Source of the DNA: Xanthocytophaga flava
GTDB lineage: Bacteria > Bacteroidota > Bacteroidia > Cytophagales > 172606-1
Assembly (NCBI GenBank): GCA_030068525.1
Contig: JASJOS010000014.1
Coordinates: 124,001 to 188,000 of the forward strand
Length of the DNA: 64,000 bases
Reading direction: 5' to 3'
This document shows, piece by piece, positions 45,907 through 54,503 of the stretch. The notes beneath the pieces were generated by a model. The model searched no databases and was not told the DNA's origin. It saw only the letters and a list, made by a program, of their open reading frames with translations. The number at the start of each line of letters is the position of its first letter. Positions within the stretch are counted from its first letter, which is position 1. Both the position numbers and the translations under genes were made by a program.

Positions 45907-46824
45907 TCAGCCAGAAGTGTGAAATAGGTCTTTTAGGGCGGTAGACAAATCCGGAAACTGATAGGTAAAACCCGTTTGCGCAATTTTCTGATTAGAGATT
46001 TTTAAACTTCCTAAAACAGTATCTGCCAGCTGACCCACAAGAAGCTTTAAGGCAAAGGCTGGAACGTTTGGCAAAAATAGAGGGCGTTTCAAGGTTTGTG
46101 CTGCCACTCGGATCAGTTCTTTATTGGTATCCGGATGAGGGCCTACAGCATTGTATGCACCGCTTAGCTGCTCATTCTCCATTGCATGAATAATCATCCT
46201 GCACAAATCGTCGATATGTATCCAGGAAGTCCATTGTTTACCTGAGCCCAATGCTGCTCCCACACCTAGCTTTACAGGCGCTGTCATCTTGACCAGAGCT
46301 CCCCCTTTATCACTGAGCACAATACCAATACGCAGCATGACTGTACGAATACCCAGATCGGCAATGGTTTGTGCAGAGGCTTCCCATACTTTTGACACTT
46401 CGGCCAGAAATGTAGAGGCATACGAAGAAGTCTCTGTCAGCAGCTCGTCTCCACGATCATCACCATAGATACTAATACCAGAGGCTGATACAAAGGCTTT
46501 GGGTTTATGTCCTGTTTTCTGTATGGTATCATGTATCAATCGGGCTGATTCTGTCCGGCTTTCTATGATTTCTTTCTTTCTCTCGTCTGTCCACCGTTCA
46601 TCCGCTACACCTGCACCGGCCAGATGGATGATATAGTCCGCACTCTCCACAGCGCCAGGTTCTATGTATTGTTTTCGTACATCCCATTGATAGACAGTGA
46701 GATTAGGAATGTTTTCTTTTTTCCGGCTCACAATAGAAACCTGATAGCCTTTTTGTTGTAAGAGTTCAGTAAGTCTGTTGCCTACAAGACCTGTACCACC
46801 TGTAATAAGAACTTTTGCGGACAT
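45907..46824 (-). CDS. TIGR01777-family NAD-dependent epimerase/dehydratase-like protein
   Basis: 305 residues from ATG at 46824 (MSAKVLITGGTGLVGNRL); the longer upstream frame is not credible. The Rossmann motif TGGTGLVG opens the protein. YIIHLAGAGVADERWT and the SR-x-x-SARLIHDTI segment are diagnostic of the TIGR01777/YfcH family, as is YNAVGPHPDTNKE. A C-terminal DUF1731 domain follows (QKIAQTGFTYQFPDL). The natural substrate of the family is unknown; some members are annotated as SulA-like on weak grounds. Confidence 0.92.
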   Translation of the reverse strand: MSAKVLITGGTGLVGNRLTELLQQKGYQVSIVSRKKENIPNLTVYQWDVRKQYIEPGAVESADYIIHLAGAGVADERWTDERKKEIIESRTESARLIHDTIQKTGHKPKAFVSASGISIYGDDRGDELLTETSSYASTFLAEVSKVWEASAQTIADLGIRTVMLRIGIVLSDKGGALVKMTAPVKLGVGAALGSGKQWTSWIHIDDLCRMIIHAMENEQLSGAYNAVGPHPDTNKELIRVAAQTLKRPLFLPNVPAFALKLLVGQLADTVLGSLKISNQKIAQTGFTYQFPDLSTALKDLFHTSG

Positions 46825-47159
46825 CTGAATTGAGTTTTTGTGAAATATAGTAAAAACAGGAAGATGTAGAAAATTGTTATGAGATGCCTTATACAAACAA
46901 AAAAATGAAGTAAGTTGTCCCTGTTTTACTATAGATTTTAAATAAATAGAAGTCTCAGCTCTGTGTTATTGCTTGCCTGTGGTGTTGTCCCCATTTGATC
47001 AGTACATCAATCACCTCTTTTAAAGAAAATGATAAAGCTATTTTGAATATATTTTCATTTGTATAAATGAAGTAAAGAATATATTGTCTAAGGGGAGTTT
47101 TTGTTGAGCTAAACGCTTTGAATTACTTTATAGAGGAGCTAACAACAAGGAGATAAGTA
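46825..47159. other. Intergenic region at the left edge of the 47-48.5 kb island
   Basis: 335 bases. It contains the truncated HxlR 3' copy (46955-47023); the remainder is AT-rich with no gene. Confidence 0.5.
46955..47023 (-). pseudogene. Fragment of an HxlR gene 3' end (left direct repeat)
   Basis: Encodes LKEVIDVLIKWGQHHRQAIT plus QS and a stop, nearly identical to the last residues of the intact HxlR protein at 48488-48835. The 65 bases 46959-47023 match 48492-48556 with four mismatches. Upstream sequence is unrelated, so only the tail is duplicated. Confidence 0.8.
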
Positions 47160-47414
47160 ATGAAGCTCAAAAGAGTTATATTTATTGTTGGCAATTTAAT
47201 TGCGATACATGACATTTATGCACTAATTAATGATGCCTTCATTCATAACTATTTTATAATCACAAAATATTTTCCTGGAAGAAGTGAAATTTATTTTGTG
47301 ATTTTGGCAATGTTTATTAGTCTGCCATTAATGAGTGCCTGTATGTTGTTTATGAAAGAGACATACATGATACTGATGGGATTGTTTATTTGTTCTTTTT
47401 TATATGGGCAGTAG
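47160..47414 (+). CDS. Small membrane protein of unknown function
   Basis: 84 residues with two or three hydrophobic helices (VIFIVGNLIAIHDIYALI; FVILAMFISLPLMSACMLF; MILMGLFICSFLYG). No family recognised. It is the first of three small membrane genes on the same strand inside an island framed by HxlR-derived direct repeats. Lower GC than the flanking genes is apparent by eye. Could be an immunity-like or orphan membrane protein; that is inference. Confidence 0.6.
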   Translation: MKLKRVIFIVGNLIAIHDIYALINDAFIHNYFIITKYFPGRSEIYFVILAMFISLPLMSACMLFMKETYMILMGLFICSFLYGQ

Positions 47415-47485
47415 AATTATTAATCAAAGCTCTGGTTTAGTACTCTATATCAGATCAACAAAGGAGATGTTTAGATAAAAAAGTT

Positions 47486-47890
47486 ATGTTTAAGCCCTCA
47501 TTTTATACTATTTCGATTTACATATTTTTAAAATATCTGGTGTTCTATCTGTTTCTAATGTTGAAAAACCAGGATTTTTATCTTATAAATCCTGGGATTA
47601 CTAGTGGAGCAGGTTTGTTTTATTATTTATGGATGTTTCTATTTTTACCTGTAGTAACTATAGTTGTCTTTTCGGGTCTATTGTATTTTTCTTTCAAGGT
47701 GAATAGGTTACTTCATTTTATAACGATAATAGTTGTGTTTCTTGTAGGGGAGTACTGTCTGTATACTTATCTGGCATCTCAGACAGATGCAATGAATGGC
47801 ATATATAATGAGATTATTAGTGTCTTTGTATTTATACTGTTCTTTTTCAGGTATATACGCACTTTTTTTGTTCTTAAAACAACTAGTTAA
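47486..47890 (+). CDS. Small polytopic membrane protein of unknown function
   Basis: 134 residues with about four hydrophobic helices (YIFLKYLVFYLFLML; FYYLWMFLFLPVVTIVVF; LLHFITIIVVFLVGEYCLY; IISVFVFILFFFRYI). No family recognised. Second gene of the island set, 71 bases after the first and same strand. Confidence 0.6.
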   Translation: MFKPSFYTISIYIFLKYLVFYLFLMLKNQDFYLINPGITSGAGLFYYLWMFLFLPVVTIVVFSGLLYFSFKVNRLLHFITIIVVFLVGEYCLYTYLASQTDAMNGIYNEIISVFVFILFFFRYIRTFFVLKTTS

Positions 47891-48008
47891 TCCTTGGTTT
47901 AGGTCAAACAAGTCTTCTCAACCCTGAAGCTGTCAATACAACTACAAGGACTGTTTATTCACAAAGTAATGCAAGTATGAATATTAAAGTAATAAAGGTT
48001 GGACAACC

Positions 48009-48290
48009 ATGAAACAAGATATAATTAAAGCCTGTCTGATAGCTATTTTTTTTATTAGTGTAATTTTAATTTTCTATTCTTCTGGCTTAGAAACACAAAG
48101 TTATAATGAAGAGAGAGCTTATTTGGAGCCATATGGAGATAATAGAAATATAAGAAAAACAAGAACAGTAGTAGTCACAGAAAATAGTAATGTAGGTGGA
48201 TATATGACTGCTTTGGGCATTATTGCGGGATCATCATTACTAAGTCTTATTTTAGTATTTATCAATGAGCAAAATATTATTGATAAATAG
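48009..48290 (+). CDS. Small two-helix membrane protein of unknown function
   Basis: 93 residues: an N-terminal helix (ACLIAIFFISVILIFYSSG), a 40-residue polar loop and a C-terminal helix (TALGIIAGSSLLSLILVFI). No family recognised. Third gene of the island set. A degenerate amidase tail lies 54 bases downstream on the other strand. Confidence 0.6.
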   Translation: MKQDIIKACLIAIFFISVILIFYSSGLETQSYNEERAYLEPYGDNRNIRKTRTVVVTENSNVGGYMTALGIIAGSSLLSLILVFINEQNIIDK

Positions 48291-48343
48291 CATACTAATG
48301 GTATAATCAATGCAGACCCTGTATGAACCAGCTCTGCTGTTTC

Positions 48344-48379
48344 TTATTGTTTGCATGCTTGTCTAAAATAGCGTTGATA
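48344..48379 (-). pseudogene. Degenerate amidase 3'-end fragment (copy 1)
   Basis: Minus-strand reading YQRYFRQACKQ-stop corresponds to YEKYFKQVWKR-stop at the end of the amidase gene at 63825. About half of the residues match. Weak alone, but supported by three other copies. Confidence 0.4.
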
Positions 48380-48487
48380 CACAGATACTCACCTGATGGT
48401 ATTGTTCCGAACGCTTAAAACACAACAGAAATCTAGTTCTGGTATTAGTCAGGTTTTGTCGGACAATCTCACTGAAAACAACAAAAT

Positions 48488-48835
48488 TCACCTCTGTGTT
48501 ATTGCTTGCCTGTGGTGTTGTCCCCATTTGATCATCGCATCAATCACTTCTTTTAATGTATCTGCATATTCGGTTGCTGAATATTCTACGGTTACAGGTT
48601 TTGTATCGAGTACAGTACGTGAAACCAGTTTGTTCATTTCCATTTCCTGCAATTCCTTTGATAGCATTCTTGGACTGATACCTGCCTGTCTTGCTAATTC
48701 GCCAAAACGCATCGTTCCGTCATTTACCAGAATAGACAGAATAACCAGCTTCCATTTACCATTTACTACATATAGCGTGTCTTGAATGGCTAAATGCACA
48801 TTGCTACACTCCTTTGGGGTATGCTTGCTTTTCAT
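48488..48835 (-). CDS. HxlR-family transcriptional regulator
   Basis: 115 residues. The HxlR winged helix is clear: CSNVHLAIQDTLYVVNGKWK, VILSILVNDGTMRFGELAR with ISPRMLSKELQEMEMNKLV as the recognition helix, then RTVLDTKPVTVEYSAT for the wing. It is divergent from an SDR/DoxX operon, the classic arrangement for a redox or electrophile sensor and its target. Its 3' end is duplicated at 46955. Confidence 0.93.
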   Translation of the reverse strand: MKSKHTPKECSNVHLAIQDTLYVVNGKWKLVILSILVNDGTMRFGELARQAGISPRMLSKELQEMEMNKLVSRTVLDTKPVTVEYSATEYADTLKEVIDAMIKWGQHHRQAITQR

Positions 48836-48837
48836 AT

Positions 48838-48873
48838 ACTTACATGTATGTAACTACTATCCATTATGTAACT
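48838..48873. promoter_or_regulatory. Candidate HxlR operator
   Basis: The octamer ATGTAACT occurs twice (48847 and 48865), with a near-palindromic TTACATGTATGTAA over the first copy, between the divergent HxlR and SDR genes. Binding is inference from position. Confidence 0.35.
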
Positions 48874-48899
48874 GATTACAAATATATACTACCTGGGGT

Positions 48900-48907
48900 T
48901 AACTTTG
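48900..48907 (+). promoter_or_regulatory. Candidate -7 element of the SDR-DoxX operon
   Basis: TAACTTTG matches TAnnTTTG and lies 25 bases before the ATG at 48932. Confidence 0.5.
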
Positions 48908-48931
48908 TACTGTACTAATAAACTATTACGA

Positions 48932-49675
48932 ATGAACAGCTTAAAAGATAAAGTAGTGGTAATTACCGGAGGTAACAGTGGAATTGGCTATGCCACAGCC
49001 AAAGCGTTTTCGAGTGTAGAGGCAAATGTATTGATAACTGGAAAAAGAGCAGATGCCCTAAAAAAGGTAACTGAAGAAACCGGAATACAATCCTTTCTTG
49101 CCAACCAATCTGTAATGGCAGATATTGACGCATTAACCACAGAAGTAAAAGCCAGGTATAATAAAGTAGATGTATTGTTTCTTAATGCTGGCATTGCTTT
49201 CTTTTCTCCTATTGAATATACTTCTGAGAATGAGTTTGATGCCATATTCGATACCAATGTAAAGGGTACTTTCTTTCTCCTCCAGAAATTTATTCCTCTG
49301 TTGAATGAAGGGGCTTCTGTGATCATTCTTGCATCAGGTAATACAGCTCTGAATATGCCAGGAAGTGCGGCTTATACAGCAAGTAAAACAGCATTGCTCC
49401 ACATAGCTAAAATTGCAGCGAAGGAATTAGCCCCTAAACAAATCAGGGTAAATATTGTAAGCCCAGGACCTACAGAAACTGAAATGCAATCAAAGTTCGG
49501 AATGGATGAAGCCACATTGGAGTCTGTTAAAACACAAATCCTTAGTCAGGTGCCCCTGCAAAAAATGGGTACACCGGAAGATGTTGCCAAACTTGTAGTG
49601 TATCTGTCAGATAATGAGGTATCCTCGTTTATTACAGGGTCAGAGTTTTTTATAGACGGAGGAATGGCTCTATAG
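48932..49675 (+). CDS. SDR-family oxidoreductase
   Basis: 247 residues from ATG at 48932 (MNSLKDKVVVITGGNSGIG). The cofactor motif GGNSGIGYA, LFLNAGIAFF (NAG), catalytic Ser region VIILASGNTAL, and YTASKTALLHIAK (YxxxK) identify a classical short-chain dehydrogenase/reductase. The C-terminus FITGSEFFIDGGMAL is standard. Probably NADP(H)-dependent reduction of a small carbonyl compound. Operon with the DoxX-like gene and divergent from its likely HxlR regulator. Confidence 0.94.
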   Translation: MNSLKDKVVVITGGNSGIGYATAKAFSSVEANVLITGKRADALKKVTEETGIQSFLANQSVMADIDALTTEVKARYNKVDVLFLNAGIAFFSPIEYTSENEFDAIFDTNVKGTFFLLQKFIPLLNEGASVIILASGNTALNMPGSAAYTASKTALLHIAKIAAKELAPKQIRVNIVSPGPTETEMQSKFGMDEATLESVKTQILSQVPLQKMGTPEDVAKLVVYLSDNEVSSFITGSEFFIDGGMAL

Positions 49676-49700
49676 GTAAGCAATCAAACATAGAAACAAA

Positions 49701-50084
49701 ATGACTGCAAAAACAAAAAATATCATTGGCTGGTCACTCAGTGGTTTACTGGCAGTATTGCTAATCGCATCTGCTATTGACAAGATCTTGTCTACCCAGC
49801 ATGCTATAGAGATGGCTTCGGGTTTTGGAATATCTGCTAAGCAATATATGCTGCTCGGAATAATAGAAATAGTCTCAGTTATTCTTTTTTTATATCCTAA
49901 AACAGGAATTTTAGGGCTACTGTTATTGTCTTCTTACCTGGGTGGTGCCATAGCAACGCACTTACAACATAATCAAGACATTGTTTTTCCTGCTGTATTG
50001 GAGGCAATAGCATGGCTATCCGCAGTTATTCGTTATCCGGAGTTAACGCAGGGATTGGTAAATAAAATTGCTGAAAAAAACTAA
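49701..50084 (+). CDS. DoxX-like membrane protein
   Basis: 127 residues with four predicted helices, including LSGLLAVLLIASAIDKIL and YMLLGIIEIVSVILFLYPKT, the DoxX/DoxD-like pattern GxxEIxxxIxLLxPKTxxLG. It follows the SDR gene by 25 bases. DoxX-like proteins are poorly characterised and often sit in HxlR-controlled redox operons. Confidence 0.85.
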   Translation: MTAKTKNIIGWSLSGLLAVLLIASAIDKILSTQHAIEMASGFGISAKQYMLLGIIEIVSVILFLYPKTGILGLLLLSSYLGGAIATHLQHNQDIVFPAVLEAIAWLSAVIRYPELTQGLVNKIAEKN

Positions 50085-50134
50085 AATAGAAGTGTATCTG
50101 CCAGATCAGTCATTTATCTCGAGACATATTCATT

Positions 50135-50167
50135 CTCAATGCCTGAGTAGTCCACTCAGGCATTGAG
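50135..50167. terminator. 14-bp hairpin between convergent operons
   Basis: CTCAATGCCTGAGT pairs exactly with ACTCAGGCATTGAG around five bases. There is no clear T run on either side. Confidence 0.6.
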
Positions 50168-50196
50168 AAGGCAAAATCTATATAAACTGTTATACT

Positions 50197-52041
50197 TTAT
50201 TCACTTCTGGCAATGGTATTAGTGGACTGAGGTGCATCACTCAGGGTCATCATAAAGGCGATTAACTCTTTCTTTTCCTTTTCTGTAAGAGAAAGCTGAT
50301 CCGGTGAAAGTGTTTGGTTAGGGACGTCGATGCCCATACCGGCTCCACCTCCTTTGTTATAAAAGTCTATAACCTCTTCCAACGTTTTATATATTCCATT
50401 ATGCATATAGGGGGCTGTATACTCTATATTACGGATAGTGGTAGTCTTAAATGCGTTTTTATGCGTATCTGAGTGAGTAGTTATATATTTACCCAGGTCA
50501 GGATCAATTTCGTGACTATTCACGGATGCAGGTACACCCAATACTTCACTTTCTGTTTTATGGAAAGAAGGAGGTACTGTGCCATTAAACAGTGGGATGA
50601 AGTGGCAGGTACCACACTTGGCTTTTCCTGTAAAGAGATTGAACCCATTCTTTTCTTCTGAAGTCAGCAAATGTTTTTCACCACGCATATACCTGTCAAA
50701 CCGGGAGTTGAATCGTGTGAGAGAGCGGGTATAGCTAGCCAGGGCTACCTTGAGATTTCGCTGGTTAACAGGAGTTGCATCTTTTGGAAAAGCTTTCTGG
50801 AAGTGTGAACTATACTCCGGACTGGATTTTAAGTAGTGAATTGACTCTTCCAGAGACCCGTGCATTTCATCTTTATTGGTAATCACATCACTGGCCTGGT
50901 CTTCCAGTGTAGAGGATCGGGAGTCATAAAATTGTACTTGCTGTAAGGCAGCATTGATAAGAGTAGGGGCATTGCGTGACACGAAATACCTATTATCTAT
51001 GGCAAGACTTTTGGGCAGTCCGTCTGTAAATGCCCGTGAGGGTTGGTGACAGGTAGCACAGTTGCGTTGTTTGTTACCAGACAGAGCTGTCTCAAAAAAT
51101 AACCGTTCTCCGAGTTGTATGCGTTCCTGAGTGAGGGCTGCGTCATACGAAGGAGTATAATAATCCGGATTAAAGGCTGTTAACTCAAACAGATGGCGTG
51201 CATCTGGCCGAAGTAGCCGCTTTTCCTGAAATACAGGAATTTGTAAGGCTTGTTGCATATCCAGCAGTAAACCTGATAACCGATTGGCATGATCAGCTAT
51301 AAATGTAAGTCTGTCAAAGCTGTTGAAATCAGGATGTTTTTGAAGATAGCCAATACTTTCAGTAAAAGCTTGACGTACCTGAGTTGCCAATTCCGGATTT
51401 TTTTCTTCCAGATTTTCCAGATAGAGCGAAGTAATATCTTGCAGAGTTGTCAGAGTAGTAACAGCTTCTGGCAGAGAGGTATTGGCAATAGGGGAGTCAA
51501 AACCTGTAATACCCAGTGTAACCATCCGGAAAATCTCCAGACGCATCGCATCAAAAACATGGCTGTCAGTCGGATTCGTATCCTGGCTTACACTTTTAAG
51601 GCGGTTAAAGGTGGCGAGTAGTTTCTTAATTTCAAGAATCGCTTCTGCTTTCTGCTGTTTATTGTAGGTAGGAAAGAGATAGTTTTCAATCACCTGAAAT
51701 CCTTCGGGGTCAATCAGTTTTGCATCGTATACTTCCCATTCCGCAATAGGAGCACCATTGATAAACTGAGTAGTGTAGGGATTATAGTATTCGGCTAGGT
51801 ATTCCAGTTTTTTAAATTGTAAACGAGCCAGCTTAAAGGCATTTTGAATCTCAGAAACAGACTTATCCTGCTCTACTGTCTGGTGAAGTAGCTTCACAGC
51901 CGTATCCAGCGCTTGGATATCTGTAAGGTATCGTTCTTTAATGAGAGTTGTGGGAGTGGTATTTTCCGGTTTGTTGAGATGCATAGCCCATACCAAAGCT
52001 GTCAACGCAACTATGCCCATCTCTATCAGTACTTTTTTCAT
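50197..52041 (-). CDS. Di-heme cytochrome c peroxidase-like protein with N-terminal helical domain
   Basis: 614 residues. A signal-like hydrophobic segment (about 5-20) leads to about 250 residues of helical sequence without heme motifs, then a MauG/CcpA-type region with two CxxCH heme sites at C328-H332 (NCATCHQPSRAFTDG) and C476-H480 (KCGTCHFIP). APYMHNGIYKTLEEVIDFY near 570 is typical of the family. It would reduce peroxide or modify a partner in the periplasm. The N-terminal half is about 250 residues longer than classical CcpA and resembles imelysin-type helices. A terminator separates it from the upstream PhoX-like gene. Confidence 0.9.
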   Translation of the reverse strand: MKKVLIEMGIVALTALVWAMHLNKPENTTPTTLIKERYLTDIQALDTAVKLLHQTVEQDKSVSEIQNAFKLARLQFKKLEYLAEYYNPYTTQFINGAPIAEWEVYDAKLIDPEGFQVIENYLFPTYNKQQKAEAILEIKKLLATFNRLKSVSQDTNPTDSHVFDAMRLEIFRMVTLGITGFDSPIANTSLPEAVTTLTTLQDITSLYLENLEEKNPELATQVRQAFTESIGYLQKHPDFNSFDRLTFIADHANRLSGLLLDMQQALQIPVFQEKRLLRPDARHLFELTAFNPDYYTPSYDAALTQERIQLGERLFFETALSGNKQRNCATCHQPSRAFTDGLPKSLAIDNRYFVSRNAPTLINAALQQVQFYDSRSSTLEDQASDVITNKDEMHGSLEESIHYLKSSPEYSSHFQKAFPKDATPVNQRNLKVALASYTRSLTRFNSRFDRYMRGEKHLLTSEEKNGFNLFTGKAKCGTCHFIPLFNGTVPPSFHKTESEVLGVPASVNSHEIDPDLGKYITTHSDTHKNAFKTTTIRNIEYTAPYMHNGIYKTLEEVIDFYNKGGGAGMGIDVPNQTLSPDQLSLTEKEKKELIAFMMTLSDAPQSTNTIARSE

Positions 52042-52086
52042 GAGGCAATAGGATTAGTATCATCGGTTGATGAGTATATGAATAAG

Positions 52087-52111
52087 AAAACCTGCCTGAG
52101 AAGCAGGTTTT
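52087..52111 (-). terminator. Terminator after the PhoX-like gene
   Basis: AAAACCTGC pairs with GCAGGTTTT around a 7-base loop. It lies between the PhoX-like gene and the peroxidase gene on the minus strand. Confidence 0.65.
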
Positions 52112-52133
52112 CAAAAGGAGGGAGAAAAAATGA

Positions 52134-53609
52134 TTAGCGAGGTAAACCTTTTACTACCAGTATCTCGCTGCCTTGCATTTCACTTGGGGTTTTTGTGCCC
52201 TTATCCGGATTTTTATAACGTTCTCCTTTCCATGTATGTGGTTGAACACACAGAATAAACGCATCCTGGATACCCAACAGATCTGACGCATCTACTAGAG
52301 CACCAAATTCCCAGGATCCATAGGTAGACTCAGCATACGTAACGCCATCATTCGCACGGTTGTATTTTTCTTTATCTGCAGCTGTTCTATGATGATCCAG
52401 TTCCAATACTTTTTTCAGTTCACCTGTTGCAATAGTGTATTGCCATAAATAACCATCATGTTGAGTTCCTTTTGCATTGCCATAGCCATTGGAATCTTCT
52501 TGTGTATATACATAATTCTGAGTAACACAGATGTTATCCGGATTTTGAAATTCATTGGCTTTGCCATTTGGCAGATCACCATCAAGGACTACCGTCAACT
52601 TTCCTTTCAACGGATCTGATTCACTGAGTGCCAGTTTATATACACGACCAAATTTAGTACGTTCTGTTAGTTTATCGCCTTGACCTGTTACATTGAAGTA
52701 AATTTCACGGGCATTGGCTGCACTGCCTTTGCGGTAGTCGATGTCTTCTACACGACCAAATTCGATGGCTTTCAGAACGTCCACCTTAGCCTGGATCTGA
52801 GCACCACTCATATTTTGGTAATCATCGATTTTGACAAATTCAACATCGTAAGATTGTCCTTCTTTCATATCTATTTCCGTTTGATTCTGGTCTACCCTAC
52901 GTAGCATGTACTGACTTCCATTGTCAAGATCACCAACAGTATTGCTGACATACATTGCTACTTGGCCACCTGTAGCATCTGATGCATCCTCACCTATTAT
53001 AATAACCGTTTTTCCGGAATAGGCATCTTTGTGTAAAGGCACTGCGTTTTCACCACTCCAGTGTCCTAATCCTTTCAAGGCACGGGAGGTAGTAGGACTA
53101 AGTGTACCTTCATAGGGATTTAGTCCATGTGTTTGGGCTTCTACATTACTTTCACCAACGGAAAGGTAAAGAGGGCCAAAGCCGTGTTCCTGTGGAGTAG
53201 CCAGTGTACCTGAGCAAAGACGCCACTGACCTCCATCAGAATTTAGTACATATTCTCCTTTGACAGGTTTAAACGTTTGATCAAGAGTGATACGGGATAC
53301 AGCGAAGTTATCTTCGTTGTTGACCATCATTACAAATCCTTTCCCATCCTGGCTTTTGAGTAGTCCCAGTCCATCGGCTGTTCCACCGAATATATAATTA
53401 GGAGATTCCTCAAGGGTATCATCACTGCTGATGAGTGAAAAGATCTCCATGCCTTCAAAGCCAGCTTTTTTAGTAACGAAAGCAGGTGTATTGGAGTGAT
53501 TCTTTAATTGCACTGTAGCCGGATTGTTACCTCCGTTGTCGTTGTCGCATCCTGAAAACGCGACTGAAAGTGCCAATAAGGCTGAAGCAAGTTTGTTAAG
53601 GTTTTTCAT
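52134..53609 (-). CDS. PhoX-like (DUF839) secreted lipoprotein
   Basis: 491 residues from ATG at 53609, which gives a lipobox signal (LSVAFSGC, Cys at 21). The body shows DUF839/PhoX-type features: NYIFGGTADGLGLLKSQDGK, MVNNEDNFAVSRITLDQ, TPQEHGFGPLYLSVGES, EFGRVEDIDYRKGSAANARE with the propeller acidic residues, and FQNPDNICVTQNYVY. PhoX enzymes are Fe/Ca-dependent alkaline phosphatases of the periplasm or surface. Whether all metal ligands are kept cannot be judged here. Upstream of a cytochrome peroxidase on the same strand. Confidence 0.75.
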   Translation of the reverse strand: MKNLNKLASALLALSVAFSGCDNDNGGNNPATVQLKNHSNTPAFVTKKAGFEGMEIFSLISSDDTLEESPNYIFGGTADGLGLLKSQDGKGFVMMVNNEDNFAVSRITLDQTFKPVKGEYVLNSDGGQWRLCSGTLATPQEHGFGPLYLSVGESNVEAQTHGLNPYEGTLSPTTSRALKGLGHWSGENAVPLHKDAYSGKTVIIIGEDASDATGGQVAMYVSNTVGDLDNGSQYMLRRVDQNQTEIDMKEGQSYDVEFVKIDDYQNMSGAQIQAKVDVLKAIEFGRVEDIDYRKGSAANAREIYFNVTGQGDKLTERTKFGRVYKLALSESDPLKGKLTVVLDGDLPNGKANEFQNPDNICVTQNYVYTQEDSNGYGNAKGTQHDGYLWQYTIATGELKKVLELDHHRTAADKEKYNRANDGVTYAESTYGSWEFGALVDASDLLGIQDAFILCVQPHTWKGERYKNPDKGTKTPSEMQGSEILVVKGLPR

Positions 53610-54174
53610 ATCAGTTAGCATTGTATGCAGCAAAGATGCATCAGCTATGTAACTCGAGCTTTATCGGAATGTTAAATGATATATATGTATTAGTGGGCTA
53701 TACTGGCTTGTTTGTTTTGTTAATATTTTGATTGTCAGGTGTTTGATATTTTTATTATAGAGTAAATAGATAATATATAGATAAAGTTGCTTAGTGAAGC
53801 TGTTACCTGGATGCAGAATAATGGGCGGTATGCACTGTTTAGGTGATCTGCAGAAGTCATAGTAGGGGAAAGTACCGAGTCTTATCTTGTTTCATATCTT
53901 TTATGGAAATGAGGTTTTAGGAAAGAAGAAACTGGTTCAGATGGAAAGGTGCTGGTTCGAACGTCCGTTCGGACCTAATTTGAAAGCAACGTCCGTTGTG
54001 TTGGGACAAATTGAGCTAAGTTTACGTTTTTTCCCATGTTTATCACCAATATGAATGGTGGGAAAGTGGTCGTTGATGATAACACCAACGACGGGAAACA
54101 GGCCTTGACCTATCAACGTAGCGGATACTCAATGCTGTTAACTTAAGAAAACCACTCAAACTACCTAACCTGTC

Positions 54175-54230
54175 CTTCTGGAAGAATCTCGTGGCAAGAC
54201 CAGCGGCCTTTCCGACTGGAGATAATTTTT
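54175..54230. repeat. Module related to repeat B flank
   Basis: CGTGGCAAGACCAGCGGCC followed by TTTCCGACTGGAG matches 43074-43106 except for a few substitutions and one inserted base. The preceding CCTGTCCTTCT is like the 43041 arm, but the stem partner is missing. Confidence 0.55.
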
Positions 54231-54438
54231 CTCTCAAAAACCAAACGCGGCTCTATTTGTCAAGAGATCCTTTGAGGAGGACAGTAAGGAGAATGTTGCT
54301 TTCAAAAGGACAATAAAGAAATATGAAAAAAAGAAATAAACTCCCACAAGTTGACAGCATTGAGCGGAGCTTGCGCCAGAAACTTTCTTTATTTCTAGAA
54401 AAAGATAGGGTACCGAGTGACCTCTATCCAAGTACAAA

Positions 54439-54481
54439 GTCCAGGTAATTTAGGAAGTCAACCCTCATAAATTACCTGGAC
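54439..54481 (-). terminator. Intrinsic terminator of the SBBP lipoprotein gene
   Basis: GTCCAGGTAATTTA pairs exactly with TAAATTACCTGGAC (14 bp) around 15 bases; TTTG follows on the minus strand. Confidence 0.75.
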
Positions 54482-54503
54482 AGGTTGTAAAGATTGGTTG
54501 GTA

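Larger units (their letters stand above)
53610..54503. other. Gene-free region with decayed repeats
   Basis: 894 bases. AACGTCCGTT occurs at 53960-53969 and 53988-53997. The segment at about 54175-54230 matches the hairpin module at 43035-43115. Open frames here are low-complexity translations of the repeats. The promoter of the PhoX-like gene should lie near 53610-53700. Confidence 0.5.

Noticed and set aside
54043-54437. Two short minus-strand frames in the 54-kb gap
   Set aside because: They cover the decayed repeat, have no family resemblance and no initiation context.
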